The position numbers were made by a program, and so were the translations under genes. A DNA stretch of 64,000 nucleotides, taken from contig UQGU01000004.1 of the NCBI GenBank assembly GCA_900540635.1, positions 1-64,000 on the forward strand. Direction: 5' to 3'. The stretch comes from an uncultured Eubacteriales bacterium (GTDB lineage Bacteria; Bacillota; Clostridia; Oscillospirales; Oscillospiraceae). Shown here piece after piece: positions 7,140 through 15,470 of this stretch (positions within the stretch are counted from its first letter, which is position 1; every line of letters starts with the position of its first letter). A model generated the notes under the pieces. That model was not told the origin of the DNA and did no database searches. It saw only the letters and a program-made list of their open reading frames with translations.

Positions 7140-7910
7140 TTAGCGGTCTCCCCGGTCGAAGGCCGTCAGGTCTTTGACTACCTCACCGGCGATGATCATG
7201 CCGGCGGCGGCCACGGCGAAGGGCGTGGAGCCGGGGATGTCCCGGCGCTGGGTACACTTGCGGGCCGTGCCAGGAGGGCAGACGCAGTGAGCCCGGCAGG
7301 AAATTGCCATGTCCTCCAGGGGACGGATGGGCTTTTCTTCGGAGTAGACCACCTTCAGGTGGTCTATGCCGTTCTGGCGGCAGATCTTTCGCATGACCCG
7401 GGCCAGGGGGCACACGCTGGTCTTGTAGATATCCGCAACCTTAAAGGCCGAGGCCTCCACCTTATTGCCCGCGCCCATGGAGCTGATCACCGGAACGCCC
7501 GCTGCCCGGGCCCGGAGAATGATCTCCTTTTTGCCGGTAACGGTGTCGATGGCATCCACCACATAGTCATACTGGGAAAAATCGAACTGGTCGGCGGTGT
7601 CCGGCATGAAAAAGGTCTGGTGCACGGTCACCTGACAGTTGGGATTGATGTCCTGGATCCGCGCCTTGGCAACCTCCACCTTGTATTTGCCCACGGTGCT
7701 GCGGGTGGCAAAGAGCTGCCGGTTCAGGTTGGTGATGCAGACCTTGTCGTCATCGATCAGATCCAGCGCCCCAACCCCGGACCGGGCCAGGGCCTCCACG
7801 GTATATCCCCCCACGCCGCCGATGCCAAACACGGCAACCCGGGCGTTTTTCAGCCGCTCCATGGCATCCTTGCCAAAGACCAGCTCCGATCTGGAAAATT
7901 GATTCAGCAT
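7140..7910 (-). CDS. tcdA: tRNA threonylcarbamoyladenosine dehydratase
   Basis: The 256-residue protein belongs to the E1-like ThiF/MoeB superfamily. A nucleotide-binding motif GIGGVGGYTVEALARSG is at about residue 30, DDDKVCITNLNRQL follows, and YVVDAIDTVTGKKE is near 120. TcdA uses ATP to cyclise N6-threonylcarbamoyladenosine at tRNA position 37 to its hydantoin form. Residues RAHCVCPPGTARKC near 210 are typical of the TcdA branch. Length matches the family. It stands alone between repeats, with a start preceded by GGAGAG. Confidence 0.92.
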   Translation of the reverse strand: MLNQFSRSELVFGKDAMERLKNARVAVFGIGGVGGYTVEALARSGVGALDLIDDDKVCITNLNRQLFATRSTVGKYKVEVAKARIQDINPNCQVTVHQTFFMPDTADQFDFSQYDYVVDAIDTVTGKKEIILRARAAGVPVISSMGAGNKVEASAFKVADIYKTSVCPLARVMRKICRQNGIDHLKVVYSEEKPIRPLEDMAISCRAHCVCPPGTARKCTQRRDIPGSTPFAVAAAGMIIAGEVVKDLTAFDRGDR

Positions 7911-7978
7911 AGTTCTCTCCTGTCGTTGGTTTGTGCCCTATTATACGATTGATTGCGTAGGTTTTCAATACAAAATTC

Positions 7979-8156
7979 CTAACCTTCCCCTACGGGGAAG
8001 GGGGACCGCCGCCTATGGCGGTGGTGGAAGAGGGGTGCCGTGCGCGAGAGCAGGGTGTCACCTGTATGCGTTTTTGCCAGCCGCTCTCGCCTATTAGGCC
8101 CCTCTTCAGTCTCGCTAACGCGAGCCAGCTTCCCCGGAGGGGAAGCGGTTTTCTAT
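7979..8156. repeat. MITE-like dispersed repeat, copy 1
   Basis: The element begins AACCTTCCCCTACGGGGAAG, contains a CCGCTCTCGCC-type core, and ends with TCAGTCTCGCTAACGCGAGC then a CAGCTTCCCC/GGGGAAGC hairpin. The same modules recur at 29325, 33175, 36888, 51918, 53622 and 56415. Its right end supplies the last codons and the stop of tatD. Confidence 0.75.
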
Positions 8157-8915
8157 TCTATACAGCCGTTTCCCGTTTTCGAAGGTAATGGCCTGGGCCT
8201 CCTCCGGGCTTACGCTCCAGATGCTCGCCAGAGCCTCGGCCATGCGGTAGAGCCGGGTGGGGTCGTTGCGCTTGCCCCGGAAGGGCTCCGGGGACATATA
8301 GGGGCAGTCCGTCTCAATGACCACCCGGTCCCGGGGGACCGCTGCGGCGGCTTCCAGGGCGCGGCGGGCGTTTTTGAAGGTCAGCACCCCCGTAAAGCCT
8401 ACGTACCAGCCCCGGGCAACCAGCCATTTTGCCATTTCCGCAGACCCGGAGAAGCAGTGGAACACCCCCGTCACCTCCGGGAAGGCGGTGACGATGTCCA
8501 TGCCGTCCTGGTGTGCCTCCCGCTCGTGGACGATGACAGGCTTTTTCAGCTCCCGGGCCAGCTCCATCTGAGCGGCGAAGGCCTTCTTCTGAACATCCCG
8601 AGGGATGTCCTCATAGTGATAATCCAGGCCGATCTCTCCAACGGCCTTTATTTTTGGGTTTTCCCGGCACAGCTGCCGGTAGCGGTCCAGCACGGCGTCG
8701 TTTACCTCGTCCGCCGCGTCCGGATGGGAGCCGACGGCGGCATAGATGTAGTCGTATTCCCGGGTCAGAGCCGCCGCCGCCTCGGAGGAGGCGGCGGAAC
8801 AGCCTGGGTTCATCAGCAGTGCAATGCCCGCCTGGGGCAGGGAAGTGGTCAGAAGCTCTGTCCGGTCCGCATCAAAGGCCCGGTCATCCATATGGGCGTG
8901 GGTATCAAACAGCAT
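8115..8915 (-). CDS. tatD: TatD family metal-dependent deoxyribonuclease
   Basis: This 266-residue TIM-barrel hydrolase carries the metal ligands of the family: FDTHAHMDD at the N-terminus, GEIGLDYHYED near 95, PVIVHEREAH near 130, GVFHCFSGS near 150, and IETDCPYMSPEPFRGKRNDP near 205. TatD enzymes are 3'-5' exonucleases linked to DNA repair. The last eight or so residues (FPSGEAGSR) are read from repeat copy 1, so the native C-terminus may have been replaced when the repeat arrived; the catalytic core is unaffected. The gene lies 4 bases downstream of the phosphopantetheinyl transferase gene. Confidence 0.92.
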   Translation of the reverse strand: MLFDTHAHMDDRAFDADRTELLTTSLPQAGIALLMNPGCSAASSEAAAALTREYDYIYAAVGSHPDAADEVNDAVLDRYRQLCRENPKIKAVGEIGLDYHYEDIPRDVQKKAFAAQMELARELKKPVIVHEREAHQDGMDIVTAFPEVTGVFHCFSGSAEMAKWLVARGWYVGFTGVLTFKNARRALEAAAAVPRDRVVIETDCPYMSPEPFRGKRNDPTRLYRMAEALASIWSVSPEEAQAITFENGKRLYRIENRFPSGEAGSR

Positions 8916-8919
8916 TTTT

Positions 8920-9396
8920 CTATCCTTTCTCTACGATCATGGCCGCAAGGCATCCGTCCCATTCCCAGACCCGGGGGTCCCGGAGGGTAAAGTCCGTCCG
9001 ATTTGGAAAGCCCAGCAGCCCCGTACCGTCGCACTTGACCCGGGCCTCCTTCAGCACCCAGAAGGTCAGAAATGCCCGGCGCTTGTCTGGGGCGGCTTCG
9101 AATTGGGCGTATTCCGCAGGGGAGAGCACCCTTCTGGCGGTTTCCAGCCGGATGGGGCGGTTCAGCTCCTCCAGGTCCAGGCCCACGGGGTGCTTTCCCA
9201 GGACGCAGGCGGCATGGCGGCGGGTGTGGGAGATGGAGAAGTGATAGGGGCTGTCCGGAAAATAGGGCTTGCCCCGTTTGGTCAGCCGGACAGGGGGCAG
9301 GGACTGACCGGTCTCCTCCAGATAGAGCTGCCGCAGGAGGGCCCAACCGGCCTCATGGCCGCCGCGCCCGTCCAGAGAGCAGCAGGCGTATCTCAT
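8920..9396 (-). CDS. 4'-phosphopantetheinyl transferase, Sfp type
   Basis: 158 residues, short for Sfp-type enzymes but with both key motifs: PVGLDLEEL (Mg-binding Asp and Glu) and FWVLKEARVKCDGTGL (the W..KEA..K motif). HFSISHT precedes them. It would transfer phosphopantetheine from CoA to carrier-protein serines. No acyl carrier protein or synthetase is nearby; an acyl-ACP thioesterase lies 18 kb away. ATG overlaps the stop of the DUF308 gene by 4 bases, indicating an operon of DUF308-PPTase-tatD. Confidence 0.88.
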   Translation of the reverse strand: MRYACCSLDGRGGHEAGWALLRQLYLEETGQSLPPVRLTKRGKPYFPDSPYHFSISHTRRHAACVLGKHPVGLDLEELNRPIRLETARRVLSPAEYAQFEAAPDKRRAFLTFWVLKEARVKCDGTGLLGFPNRTDFTLRDPRVWEWDGCLAAMIVEKG

Positions 9397-9935
9397 TGGG
9401 CGTCGATGATATTGCCGCCGTCGCCCAGGAGCTTTCCGGGCTTCAGACGGTCAATGGCCATGAGCACACCCACCGCAATGACCAGCAGGCCCACAATGAC
9501 CCAAACCGCCCGGGAGGTGGTCATGGGCAGCAGGATCAGCAGTCCGCCGATGATGGCAGACAGCAGGGCATACTTCATGCCGCACTTCCAGCGGGCGGCG
9601 TTGATGATATCCTGTACGGCCCGCACCAGGATCAGCAGCCCGGCGACCCGGCCCAGAGCAGCCGCAAGACGCAGGGGATTGCGCACCAGCCACAGGCCCA
9701 GGGCAGCCGCCACCACCACAAACAGGATCCTGCTGGTGGTCAGCTCCTTCACGGCAATGGATTCCACCAGCAGGCCAATGCCCACCACCAGCAGGACCCA
9801 GCCCAGGACCTTGCCCACAAGAGCCGAGGCAGAGTCCGGCCGTACCACCAGAACAATGCCCAGGATCACCATCAGCACCGGCGTCAGCATCAGCCGCACC
9901 ATGCTCTGAACATCCTTTTTCTTCATAGCGCTCAC
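9393..9935 (-). CDS. DUF308 (HdeD-like) membrane protein
   Basis: 180 residues with six hydrophobic segments (LTPVLMVILGIVLVV, ALVGKVLGWVLLVVGIGLLV, ILFVVVAAALGLWLV, and three more) and a short polar C-terminus. The pattern of paired helices with polar turns fits the DUF308/HdeD family of inner-membrane proteins, whose role outside enteric acid resistance is unclear. Two ATGs (MSAMKKK) are possible starts. It leads a probable operon with the transferase and tatD. Confidence 0.75.
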   Translation of the reverse strand: MSAMKKKDVQSMVRLMLTPVLMVILGIVLVVRPDSASALVGKVLGWVLLVVGIGLLVESIAVKELTTSRILFVVVAAALGLWLVRNPLRLAAALGRVAGLLILVRAVQDIINAARWKCGMKYALLSAIIGGLLILLPMTTSRAVWVIVGLLVIAVGVLMAIDRLKPGKLLGDGGNIIDAQ

Positions 9936-10051
9936 ACCTTTCCGTTTCTAGAAATATTTTACCCCGTTTTGCCCGGCCTGTCAACGATTGCCGAAGGAAA
10001 TGTTCGGTTCTGGGCAGGGGAGCGGGGGCATATACTGCTTCCGGGAAGGGG

Positions 10052-10321
10052 GTGGAGGCCTTGGTTCAGGAGAGCCACAGCCTGCGGCTGACCGAGCGGA
10101 AGAGCCTCAGTGTTACGGGTGTCACGGAGGTGGTCCGGTTTGACGAGGACGCGGTGGTTTTGCAGACGGATATGGGAATGCTGACGGTCCAGGGCGAGCA
10201 GCTGCAGTTGAAAGAGCTGTCCGTGGAAGGGGGAAGGGTAACGGTGGAGGGCACGATCAGCGCATTGAGCTACGAGGCCCCCCGGCAGAGCGGCTCCTTC
10301 CTGCAAAGGCTGCTGGGCTAA
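10052..10321 (+). CDS. yabP: Sporulation protein YabP
   Basis: The 89-residue protein matches YabP: LTERKSLSVTGVTEVVRFDE, then VVLQTDMGMLTVQGEQLQLK, then LSVEGGRVTVEGTISALSYE. YabP is made in the mother cell under sigma-E and is needed for normal spore cortex and coat formation. The start is uncertain: GTG 10052 (used here) has a purine-rich region immediately before it, and TTG 10061 is the alternative. TAATG joins its stop to yabQ. The cluster order yabP-yabQ-divIC-yabR is the same as in Bacillus subtilis. Confidence 0.88.
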   Translation: MEALVQESHSLRLTERKSLSVTGVTEVVRFDEDAVVLQTDMGMLTVQGEQLQLKELSVEGGRVTVEGTISALSYEAPRQSGSFLQRLLG

Positions 10322-11064
10322 TGGGGACAATGCTTGGCGCGTCCTTTCTGCTTGGCGCGGCTCTGGGGCTGCTGTGGGGCTTCCTGCGGCCCCTGGGAAA
10401 GCGAGGGGACCCGCTGTTTGTGCTGATGACGGGAGCGGGGCTCTGCTGGCTGAATTTTGGCGTTTGCGGCGGAGACCTGCGGCTTGGCTGTGCCGCAGCG
10501 ATGCTTCCCGGCTTTTGGGCCACGGATAAAAGCCTGGGTGCGGTGCTGCAGCCGGTGTTTTATGGGTTTTGGTCTCTTCTGAAGGCCATGGCCGGTGTAT
10601 TTTTGTCTGTCCCGAAAAAAATTTTTAAAATCGCAAAAAATGTGTTTGCATCTGCCGGAAAATGGGTTACAATAGGACGGAAGAATTCGCTGAACCGGGG
10701 AGGGAAACCCAATGCAAGAGTCGTCCGTAAAAATCGGCAGCACCAGGATCGTCTGGAACCGCTCAACGCCGCTGTTGAAGGTCCTGATCCTCAGTCTGGT
10801 GGTATTTTCCATGCTGGCCTTGGCGGCCCTGAGCTGGGTCAGGCTGAGCGTACAGTCCCAGATCGCGGACACCCGGACTCTGGCCGCTCAGACCGCAGGG
10901 CAGAATCGCCGCCTGCAGGAGCGCCTGACCGATATGGAGTCGGACGGGGCCATCCGGGCCATTGCCTCAGACGAGCTGGGGCTTGTAGACCCCGACGCGG
11001 TCATCATCCAGCCCGGCAGCGGAAATTGAAAACCGGCAGCAGCACACCGCTGCGCCTGAAATAA
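10321..11064 (+). CDS. yabQ: YabQ with a frame that runs through divIC
   Basis: The first ~125 residues fit YabQ: hydrophobic helices (LGASFLLGAALGLLWGFLRP, PLFVLMTGAGLCWL, MLPGFW) followed by a basic amphipathic region (VPKKIFKIAKNVF). YabQ is a sigma-E-controlled spore membrane protein. The reading frame then continues without a stop for ~120 more codons, covering all of divIC in another frame, and ends at 11064. The tail (RVVRKNRQHQDRLEPLNA...) looks like out-of-frame translation of divIC rather than conserved protein. Either the natural stop was lost or the extension is tolerated. Confidence 0.75.
   Translation: MGTMLGASFLLGAALGLLWGFLRPLGKRGDPLFVLMTGAGLCWLNFGVCGGDLRLGCAAAMLPGFWATDKSLGAVLQPVFYGFWSLLKAMAGVFLSVPKKIFKIAKNVFASAGKWVTIGRKNSLNRGGKPNARVVRKNRQHQDRLEPLNAAVEGPDPQSGGIFHAGLGGPELGQAERTVPDRGHPDSGRSDRRAESPPAGAPDRYGVGRGHPGHCLRRAGACRPRRGHHPARQRKLKTGSSTPLRLK
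10712..11029 (+). CDS. divIC: Septum formation initiator, DivIC/FtsB type
   Basis: 105 residues: a short cytoplasmic N-terminus, one membrane helix (LLKVLILSLVVFSMLALAAL), then an extracellular coiled coil (SQIADTRTLAAQTAGQNRRL) and a C-terminal ELGLVDPDAVII motif typical of the family. DivIC works with DivIB and FtsL in the divisome. ATG 10712 follows GGGGAGGGAAACCCA. It lies entirely within the open frame of yabQ. Confidence 0.85.
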   Translation: MQESSVKIGSTRIVWNRSTPLLKVLILSLVVFSMLALAALSWVRLSVQSQIADTRTLAAQTAGQNRRLQERLTDMESDGAIRAIASDELGLVDPDAVIIQPGSGN

Positions 11065-11086
11065 TTTTGGAGGAAACATAGCATCT

Positions 11087-11545
11087 ATGGAGTTAACCGT
11101 CGGAGCCGTTTTAGAGGGAAAAGTCAAGTCCATCACCAATTTTGGCGCGTTCATCGCCCTGCCGGAGAATAAGACCGGTATGGTACATATCTCAGAGGTT
11201 GCCAATGCCTACGTCAGCGATATCCACCAGCACCTGACCGAGGGCCAGGATGTGAAGGTGATGGTCATTGGCCTGGACAATGGCAAGATCAATCTGTCCA
11301 TCAAGCGCCTGGAGCCCAAGCCCCAGCGGGAGAATGCGCCCAGAGGCGAATTCCGCGGCAACGGCGGACAGCGCCGGGAAGGTCAGAACAGCCGCCCCAA
11401 CCGCGCCCCCGTGCAGCCCGCAGCCCCCAAGACGGCAGACCAGCTGTTTGAAGAGAAGCTGAAGGCCTTCATGTCCGAGTCCGACAGCAAGATCTCTTCC
11501 ATCCGCCAGTATTCCGACCACCGGACCAAGAGCAGAAGAAGATAA
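11087..11545 (+). CDS. yabR: S1 RNA-binding domain protein (YabR-like)
   Basis: Residues 1-72 are a complete S1 domain (ELTVGAVLEGKVKSITNFGA, HISEVANAYVSDI, VKVMVIGLDNGKINLSIK). A Pro/Arg/Gly-rich low-complexity linker follows, then FEEKLKAFMSESDSKISSIR, the C-terminal module characteristic of YabR-type proteins. It is expected to bind RNA or ribosomes in the cytoplasm. It closes the yabP-divIC cluster, 57 bases after divIC, with GGAGGAAACA before the start. Confidence 0.9.
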   Translation: MELTVGAVLEGKVKSITNFGAFIALPENKTGMVHISEVANAYVSDIHQHLTEGQDVKVMVIGLDNGKINLSIKRLEPKPQRENAPRGEFRGNGGQRREGQNSRPNRAPVQPAAPKTADQLFEEKLKAFMSESDSKISSIRQYSDHRTKSRRR

Positions 11546-11587
11546 ATTTGGGGCTCCCCTTGCAGGGGAGCCTTCAAGGAGAATGTT

Positions 11588-12286
11588 ATGTCAACAGTTG
11601 TGATCACCGGCGGGTCTCGGGGGATCGGCCGGGCGGCGGTGGAGCTGTTCGCGCAGAAGGGCCACCGGGTGTTCTTCCTCTATGAGAAGAACGACGCAGC
11701 CGCTACGGACGTTGCCGAAAAAACCGGCGCCACCCCCATCCGCTGCGATGTGGCCGACAGCACCGCCGTGAAGGCCGCCTTCCGGCAGATCGGCGATGTG
11801 GATATTCTCATCTGCAATGCGGGCATTTGCTTCTATGGGCTTATGCAGTCCATGCAGGAGGAGGACTGGGACCGGATCTTTGACGTGAATGTCAAGGGTA
11901 TTTACAACTGCGTCAATGCCGCCCTGCCCAGCTTCCTGCAAAAGCAGCGCGGCAGCATCGTGACGGTTTCCAGCATGTGGGGCCGGGTTGGCTCCAGCTG
12001 CGAGGCGGCCTATTCCGCCACCAAGGGGGCCGTCATCGCCCTGACCAAGGCCCTGGCCAAGGAGCTGGGCCCCAGCGGCATTCGGGTGAACTGCGTGGCC
12101 CCCGGAGTGATCCTGACGGATATGTGCGCCCAGGTAGACCCGGAAACCCTGGAAGAGCTGGCCCAGGAGACGCCCCTGGGCCGGAACGGGACACCGGAGG
12201 ACGTGGCAAAAGCCATGGCATTTCTGGCAGAGGCCGATTTTATCACCGGAAACGTGCTGAACGTAGATGGGGGATTTGCAATTTAA
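11588..12286 (+). CDS. Short-chain dehydrogenase/reductase (FabG-like)
   Basis: 232 residues of a classical SDR: coenzyme motif TGGSRGIGRA near the start, NAG at ~80 (ILICNAGICFYG), the catalytic Ser in VTVSSMWG and Tyr/Lys in AAYSATKGA, and a C-terminal FITGNVLNVDGGF. NAD(P)-dependent oxidoreduction of a hydroxyl/keto group is certain as a class; the substrate is not. Without other fatty-acid genes around it, calling it FabG would be unsafe. AAGGAG precedes the ATG 43 bases after yabR, and rpiB follows. Confidence 0.9.
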   Translation: MSTVVITGGSRGIGRAAVELFAQKGHRVFFLYEKNDAAATDVAEKTGATPIRCDVADSTAVKAAFRQIGDVDILICNAGICFYGLMQSMQEEDWDRIFDVNVKGIYNCVNAALPSFLQKQRGSIVTVSSMWGRVGSSCEAAYSATKGAVIALTKALAKELGPSGIRVNCVAPGVILTDMCAQVDPETLEELAQETPLGRNGTPEDVAKAMAFLAEADFITGNVLNVDGGFAI

Positions 12287-12352
12287 GGCAGCAGCGCACA
12301 AGACAATTCGTATTGTGCGGTGTTGCCTGAATTTATACAGGAGGAAAGAAAT

Positions 12353-12796
12353 ATGAAAATTGCCCTGGGCTGTGACCACGGCGCGTATCTTCTGAAAAAT
12401 AAGGTTGCGGACCATCTCCGCAAAGCGGGCTACGAGGTGATGGACTTCGGCACCAACGGCCCCGAGAGCTGCGACTATCCGGATTTTGCCGCCGCCGCCG
12501 CCCGGGCTGTGGCTTCCGGCGAATGCGAGAAGGGCATTGTGCTCTGCACCACCGGCATCGGCGTGTCCATTACCGCCAACAAGATCAAGGGCATTCGCTG
12601 CGCCCTGCTGTCCGATGTGCTGTCCGCCAAGCTGACCCGGCTGCACAACGACACCAACATGATGGCCCTGGGTGCGGGCATCGTCGGCGAAAACCTGGCC
12701 CTGGAGATCGTAGACACCTGGGTCTCCACCCCCTTCTCCGGAGAGCCTCGGCACCAGAGACGGATCGTTAAGGTCATGGCACTGGAAAAGGAATAA
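12353..12796 (+). CDS. rpiB: Ribose-5-phosphate isomerase B
   Basis: 147 residues from ATG 12353, which follows CAGGAGGAAAG; an upstream in-frame TTG is ignored. RpiB landmarks are present: IALGCDHGAYLLK at the N-terminus, the catalytic Cys in GIVLCTTGIGVSITANK, and the conserved HNDTNMMALGAGIVG. It interconverts ribose-5-phosphate and ribulose-5-phosphate, and some relatives act on allose or galactose phosphates. It precedes a convergent sugar-utilisation operon, separated by a shared terminator. Confidence 0.93.
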   Translation: MKIALGCDHGAYLLKNKVADHLRKAGYEVMDFGTNGPESCDYPDFAAAAARAVASGECEKGIVLCTTGIGVSITANKIKGIRCALLSDVLSAKLTRLHNDTNMMALGAGIVGENLALEIVDTWVSTPFSGEPRHQRRIVKVMALEKE

Positions 12797-12820
12797 AGGC
12801 CTTCCAAGGATCTTATGCAC

Positions 12821-12875
12821 AAACAGCAAGGCATTCCGCCCCCCTGCAGGGAAACGGAACGCCTTGCTGTTTTAT
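12821..12875. terminator. Bidirectional terminator between rpiB and the GH2 gene
   Basis: AAACAGCAAGGCATTCCG (12821-12838) pairs with CGGAACGCCTTGCTGTTT (12855-12872), with A-rich and T-rich flanks on each side. It serves the converging rpiB and glycosidase transcripts. Confidence 0.85.
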
Positions 12876-12900
12876 GCGTTTTCGGAAGAAAACCGATATG

Positions 12901-15348
12901 TTATACGACGGTATAGGTCAGCGTGACCGGCTCCAGGCCCTCACAGGTGACCGTGACAGTGGCCTCACCGGGGTGCTCCTCCGCCGCCAGAATAGCAAGC
13001 AGACGGCCCTCGAAGAAGCGGTGGGTATTGTCGAGGTAGCACTCGGTGGTCTTCGGATCGCCGGAGCCCGCGCCTGCCAGACGGATCGGTCCCGTGACCT
13101 GGACGGACGCAGTCTTATCCGAGGTCATCACCATGACTCCCTCCGGATCCCGCAGCTCGATCTCCAGATAGCTCAGGTCGCTGCTGCCTGCCCGGAGGGT
13201 CGTCTTATCGGCAGCGGCATACACTCCGCAGCCCTCTGCGGTCTTCAGGCTGTGACGGCCAACCTCTTTCCCGTCCATATAGGCGACTGCTTCCACCGCA
13301 CCGGGCGTATAGGTGACATCCCAGCTGGTATAGCACCGGTGGAAATCATTCCCCACAGGCTTCCTGCCCTGGGATACCCCATTGATGAAGAGCTCCACCT
13401 CCTGGGCATCCGAGTAGACCTCCACGGTCGTCTGCTTGCCCTCGTAGCCCGGCCAGGTCCAGCTGTGGACGGCGTCCGTGAAATTCCAGCGGCTGACATA
13501 CAGCTCTTTTCCCACATTCTGCATTCTGTGGACGGCCAGGTAGGGCTGGTGATTGCCGCCGCCCCAGATGATCTCCCGCCAGTAGGACATGGGTCTGCGG
13601 AAGCCTGTCAGGTCAAAATCCCCGTCCGCTGCGGCAATCCAGGGATAGGCCCCGCAGAATGCGCCGGCGTCCTCGTCCAGCGCCGCGATCCGGCCGCAGC
13701 CCGCTTCGCCCAGATAATCCATAGAGGTCCAGCAGAAGTCACCGATCACGTAGGGATTGCGCATAACCGTATCCCAGTTCGTGTCCAGTGCGCCGGAGAA
13801 GGTCTCCGAGCCGAAGAATATCCACTCCGGATGCAGCGGATGCTCCCGCTCATAGCGTGCGTTGGCGTAGTTGTAACCGATCACGTCCAGAATATCGCAG
13901 GACTCCTCCACATATGGATCGATCAGCGGGCTTCCGGTGATCAGGTCCATCATATTCGAAGCCCCGATGATATCATTGACGCCGTCCGCTGCCATTGTCT
14001 CCTTCTGCTGCCGGATGATCTCACCAATGCAGGAGGAAGCGGAAAGCATAACATTCAGGCCGTTGGTAACAAAACGGGTGGAATCCAGACGTTTAAAGGC
14101 TTCCACCAGCTTCCGGCCCCACTGGGTCCCGATGGGATTTCCGGTATCCGGGATCTCATTGCCGATGGACCACAGAATGATGCTGGGGTGATTGTAATCC
14201 CGGCGGACGACTCGCTCCACATCCTCTTCGAAACATTCGGGGAAATACTCCGAATAGTCATAGGCAGTCTTTCCCTCGGTCCAGATGTCGGTGAATTCAT
14301 CCATCACCAGCAGGCCCAGCCGGTCGCAGGCGTTCAGCAGAGCTGTACTGGGGGGATTGTGGGCCGTACGGATGGCATTGTAGCCCATGGATTTGTGCAG
14401 GCGCACTCTGCGCACCTCTGCATCCTCCACGGATACGGCACCCAGGAAGGCATTGTCATGGTGAACGCAGCCGCCCTTAAGCTTGACGACCCTTCCGTTG
14501 ATCCGCAGGCCGTATTTGCTGTCCAGCTGGAGCTTCCGGATGCCGAAGGCCGCTTCCTCACAGTCCACGGTCTCCCCGGTCCCCCGGTCCGTCAGGCGAC
14601 ATTTCACGGAATACAGATTGGGGCTGTCCACATCCCACAGGTTCGGCTTATCCAGCGTCAGACGCTGCCGGACCAGGACCTTGCCGTTGGCATCCGCATA
14701 GAAGCGTGCCTTCCGCTCTGCGACGACCTTGCCGCTGCCATCCAATACGGTCAGCTCCGCATAGCCCTCTCTGGCCGACGGGCCCTCGTTCCAAACATCC
14801 GCAGTCACTTCGATCTGTGCCAGCTCCTCCGAGCAGTCCAGAGTGGTCACATGGAGGCCGTCCTGGGAAATGTGGAGCCTGTCACCGGTGAGCAGCCACG
14901 CATCCCGGTAGATGCCCTGGCCAGAATACCAGCGGCTGTTGGGAAGCGCCGTGCCCCGGATGGAAACCTTCAGCACATTGGGCTCATCATAACGGATGTA
15001 CTTGTCAATGCGCATACAGCAGGGGACATAGCCATGGTGAAATTTCTTCACAAATGCGCCGTTGATCACAAAGGAAGGATTTGTGTAGACCCCGTCAAAG
15101 TACAGATAATGCACCTTATCCTTCTCGGCTGCAGGAACGGTAAATTCCTTGATATAGCAAATATTTTCGCCTTCAAAATACCCCGTATTGGCGCCGGAGG
15201 GAGAATCCGGGCTTCGCTTCATGGCCAACATGGCATCATGGGGCAGGTTGACCTCCTCGGGGCAATCCGTGCCGCCGCTGATGCTTTCCATCAGAGAGCC
15301 CAGATGGTGAGATAATTTCCAGTGTTGATTCAAACTGCTTTTCTGCAT
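12901..15348 (-). CDS. Glycoside hydrolase family 2 enzyme
   Basis: 815 residues with GH2 architecture: N-terminal sugar-binding jelly roll (~50-190, including NSRWYSGQGIYRDAWL), immunoglobulin-like domain (~195-290), TIM barrel (~295-590), and C-terminal beta domains (~600-815). The barrel has NGRVVKLKGGCVHHDN and NAIRTAHNPPS. The general acid is Glu398 in WSIGNEIPD; the likely nucleophile is Glu515 in FFGSETFSG. There is no signal peptide, so it acts in the cytoplasm on imported glycosides. Family 2 covers beta-galactosidases, beta-glucuronidases, beta-mannosidases and relatives, and I cannot choose between them. It is the last gene of the ABC operon. Confidence 0.9.
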   Translation of the reverse strand: MQKSSLNQHWKLSHHLGSLMESISGGTDCPEEVNLPHDAMLAMKRSPDSPSGANTGYFEGENICYIKEFTVPAAEKDKVHYLYFDGVYTNPSFVINGAFVKKFHHGYVPCCMRIDKYIRYDEPNVLKVSIRGTALPNSRWYSGQGIYRDAWLLTGDRLHISQDGLHVTTLDCSEELAQIEVTADVWNEGPSAREGYAELTVLDGSGKVVAERKARFYADANGKVLVRQRLTLDKPNLWDVDSPNLYSVKCRLTDRGTGETVDCEEAAFGIRKLQLDSKYGLRINGRVVKLKGGCVHHDNAFLGAVSVEDAEVRRVRLHKSMGYNAIRTAHNPPSTALLNACDRLGLLVMDEFTDIWTEGKTAYDYSEYFPECFEEDVERVVRRDYNHPSIILWSIGNEIPDTGNPIGTQWGRKLVEAFKRLDSTRFVTNGLNVMLSASSCIGEIIRQQKETMAADGVNDIIGASNMMDLITGSPLIDPYVEESCDILDVIGYNYANARYEREHPLHPEWIFFGSETFSGALDTNWDTVMRNPYVIGDFCWTSMDYLGEAGCGRIAALDEDAGAFCGAYPWIAAADGDFDLTGFRRPMSYWREIIWGGGNHQPYLAVHRMQNVGKELYVSRWNFTDAVHSWTWPGYEGKQTTVEVYSDAQEVELFINGVSQGRKPVGNDFHRCYTSWDVTYTPGAVEAVAYMDGKEVGRHSLKTAEGCGVYAAADKTTLRAGSSDLSYLEIELRDPEGVMVMTSDKTASVQVTGPIRLAGAGSGDPKTTECYLDNTHRFFEGRLLAILAAEEHPGEATVTVTCEGLEPVTLTYTVV

Positions 15349-15470
15349 AGGGGAACACCTCCGTTTTCATTTTTGGCCAGCACCGCGCGGTCCGGCAGAT
15401 AGCGGCAGCGGAAAAAGCCGCCGTCCTCCGCAGACGGATTGCGCAGTGCTGGCCTTGATTTTGACACGAT

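Noticed and set aside
7979..8156. CRISPR array
   Set aside because: The repeats are long palindromic single copies dispersed over the window, with no regularly spaced short repeats or cas genes.
12874..15315. Long + strand open frame opposite the GH2 gene
   Set aside because: Antisense to conserved GH2 codons; no recognisable protein features and the true terminator at 12821 precedes it.
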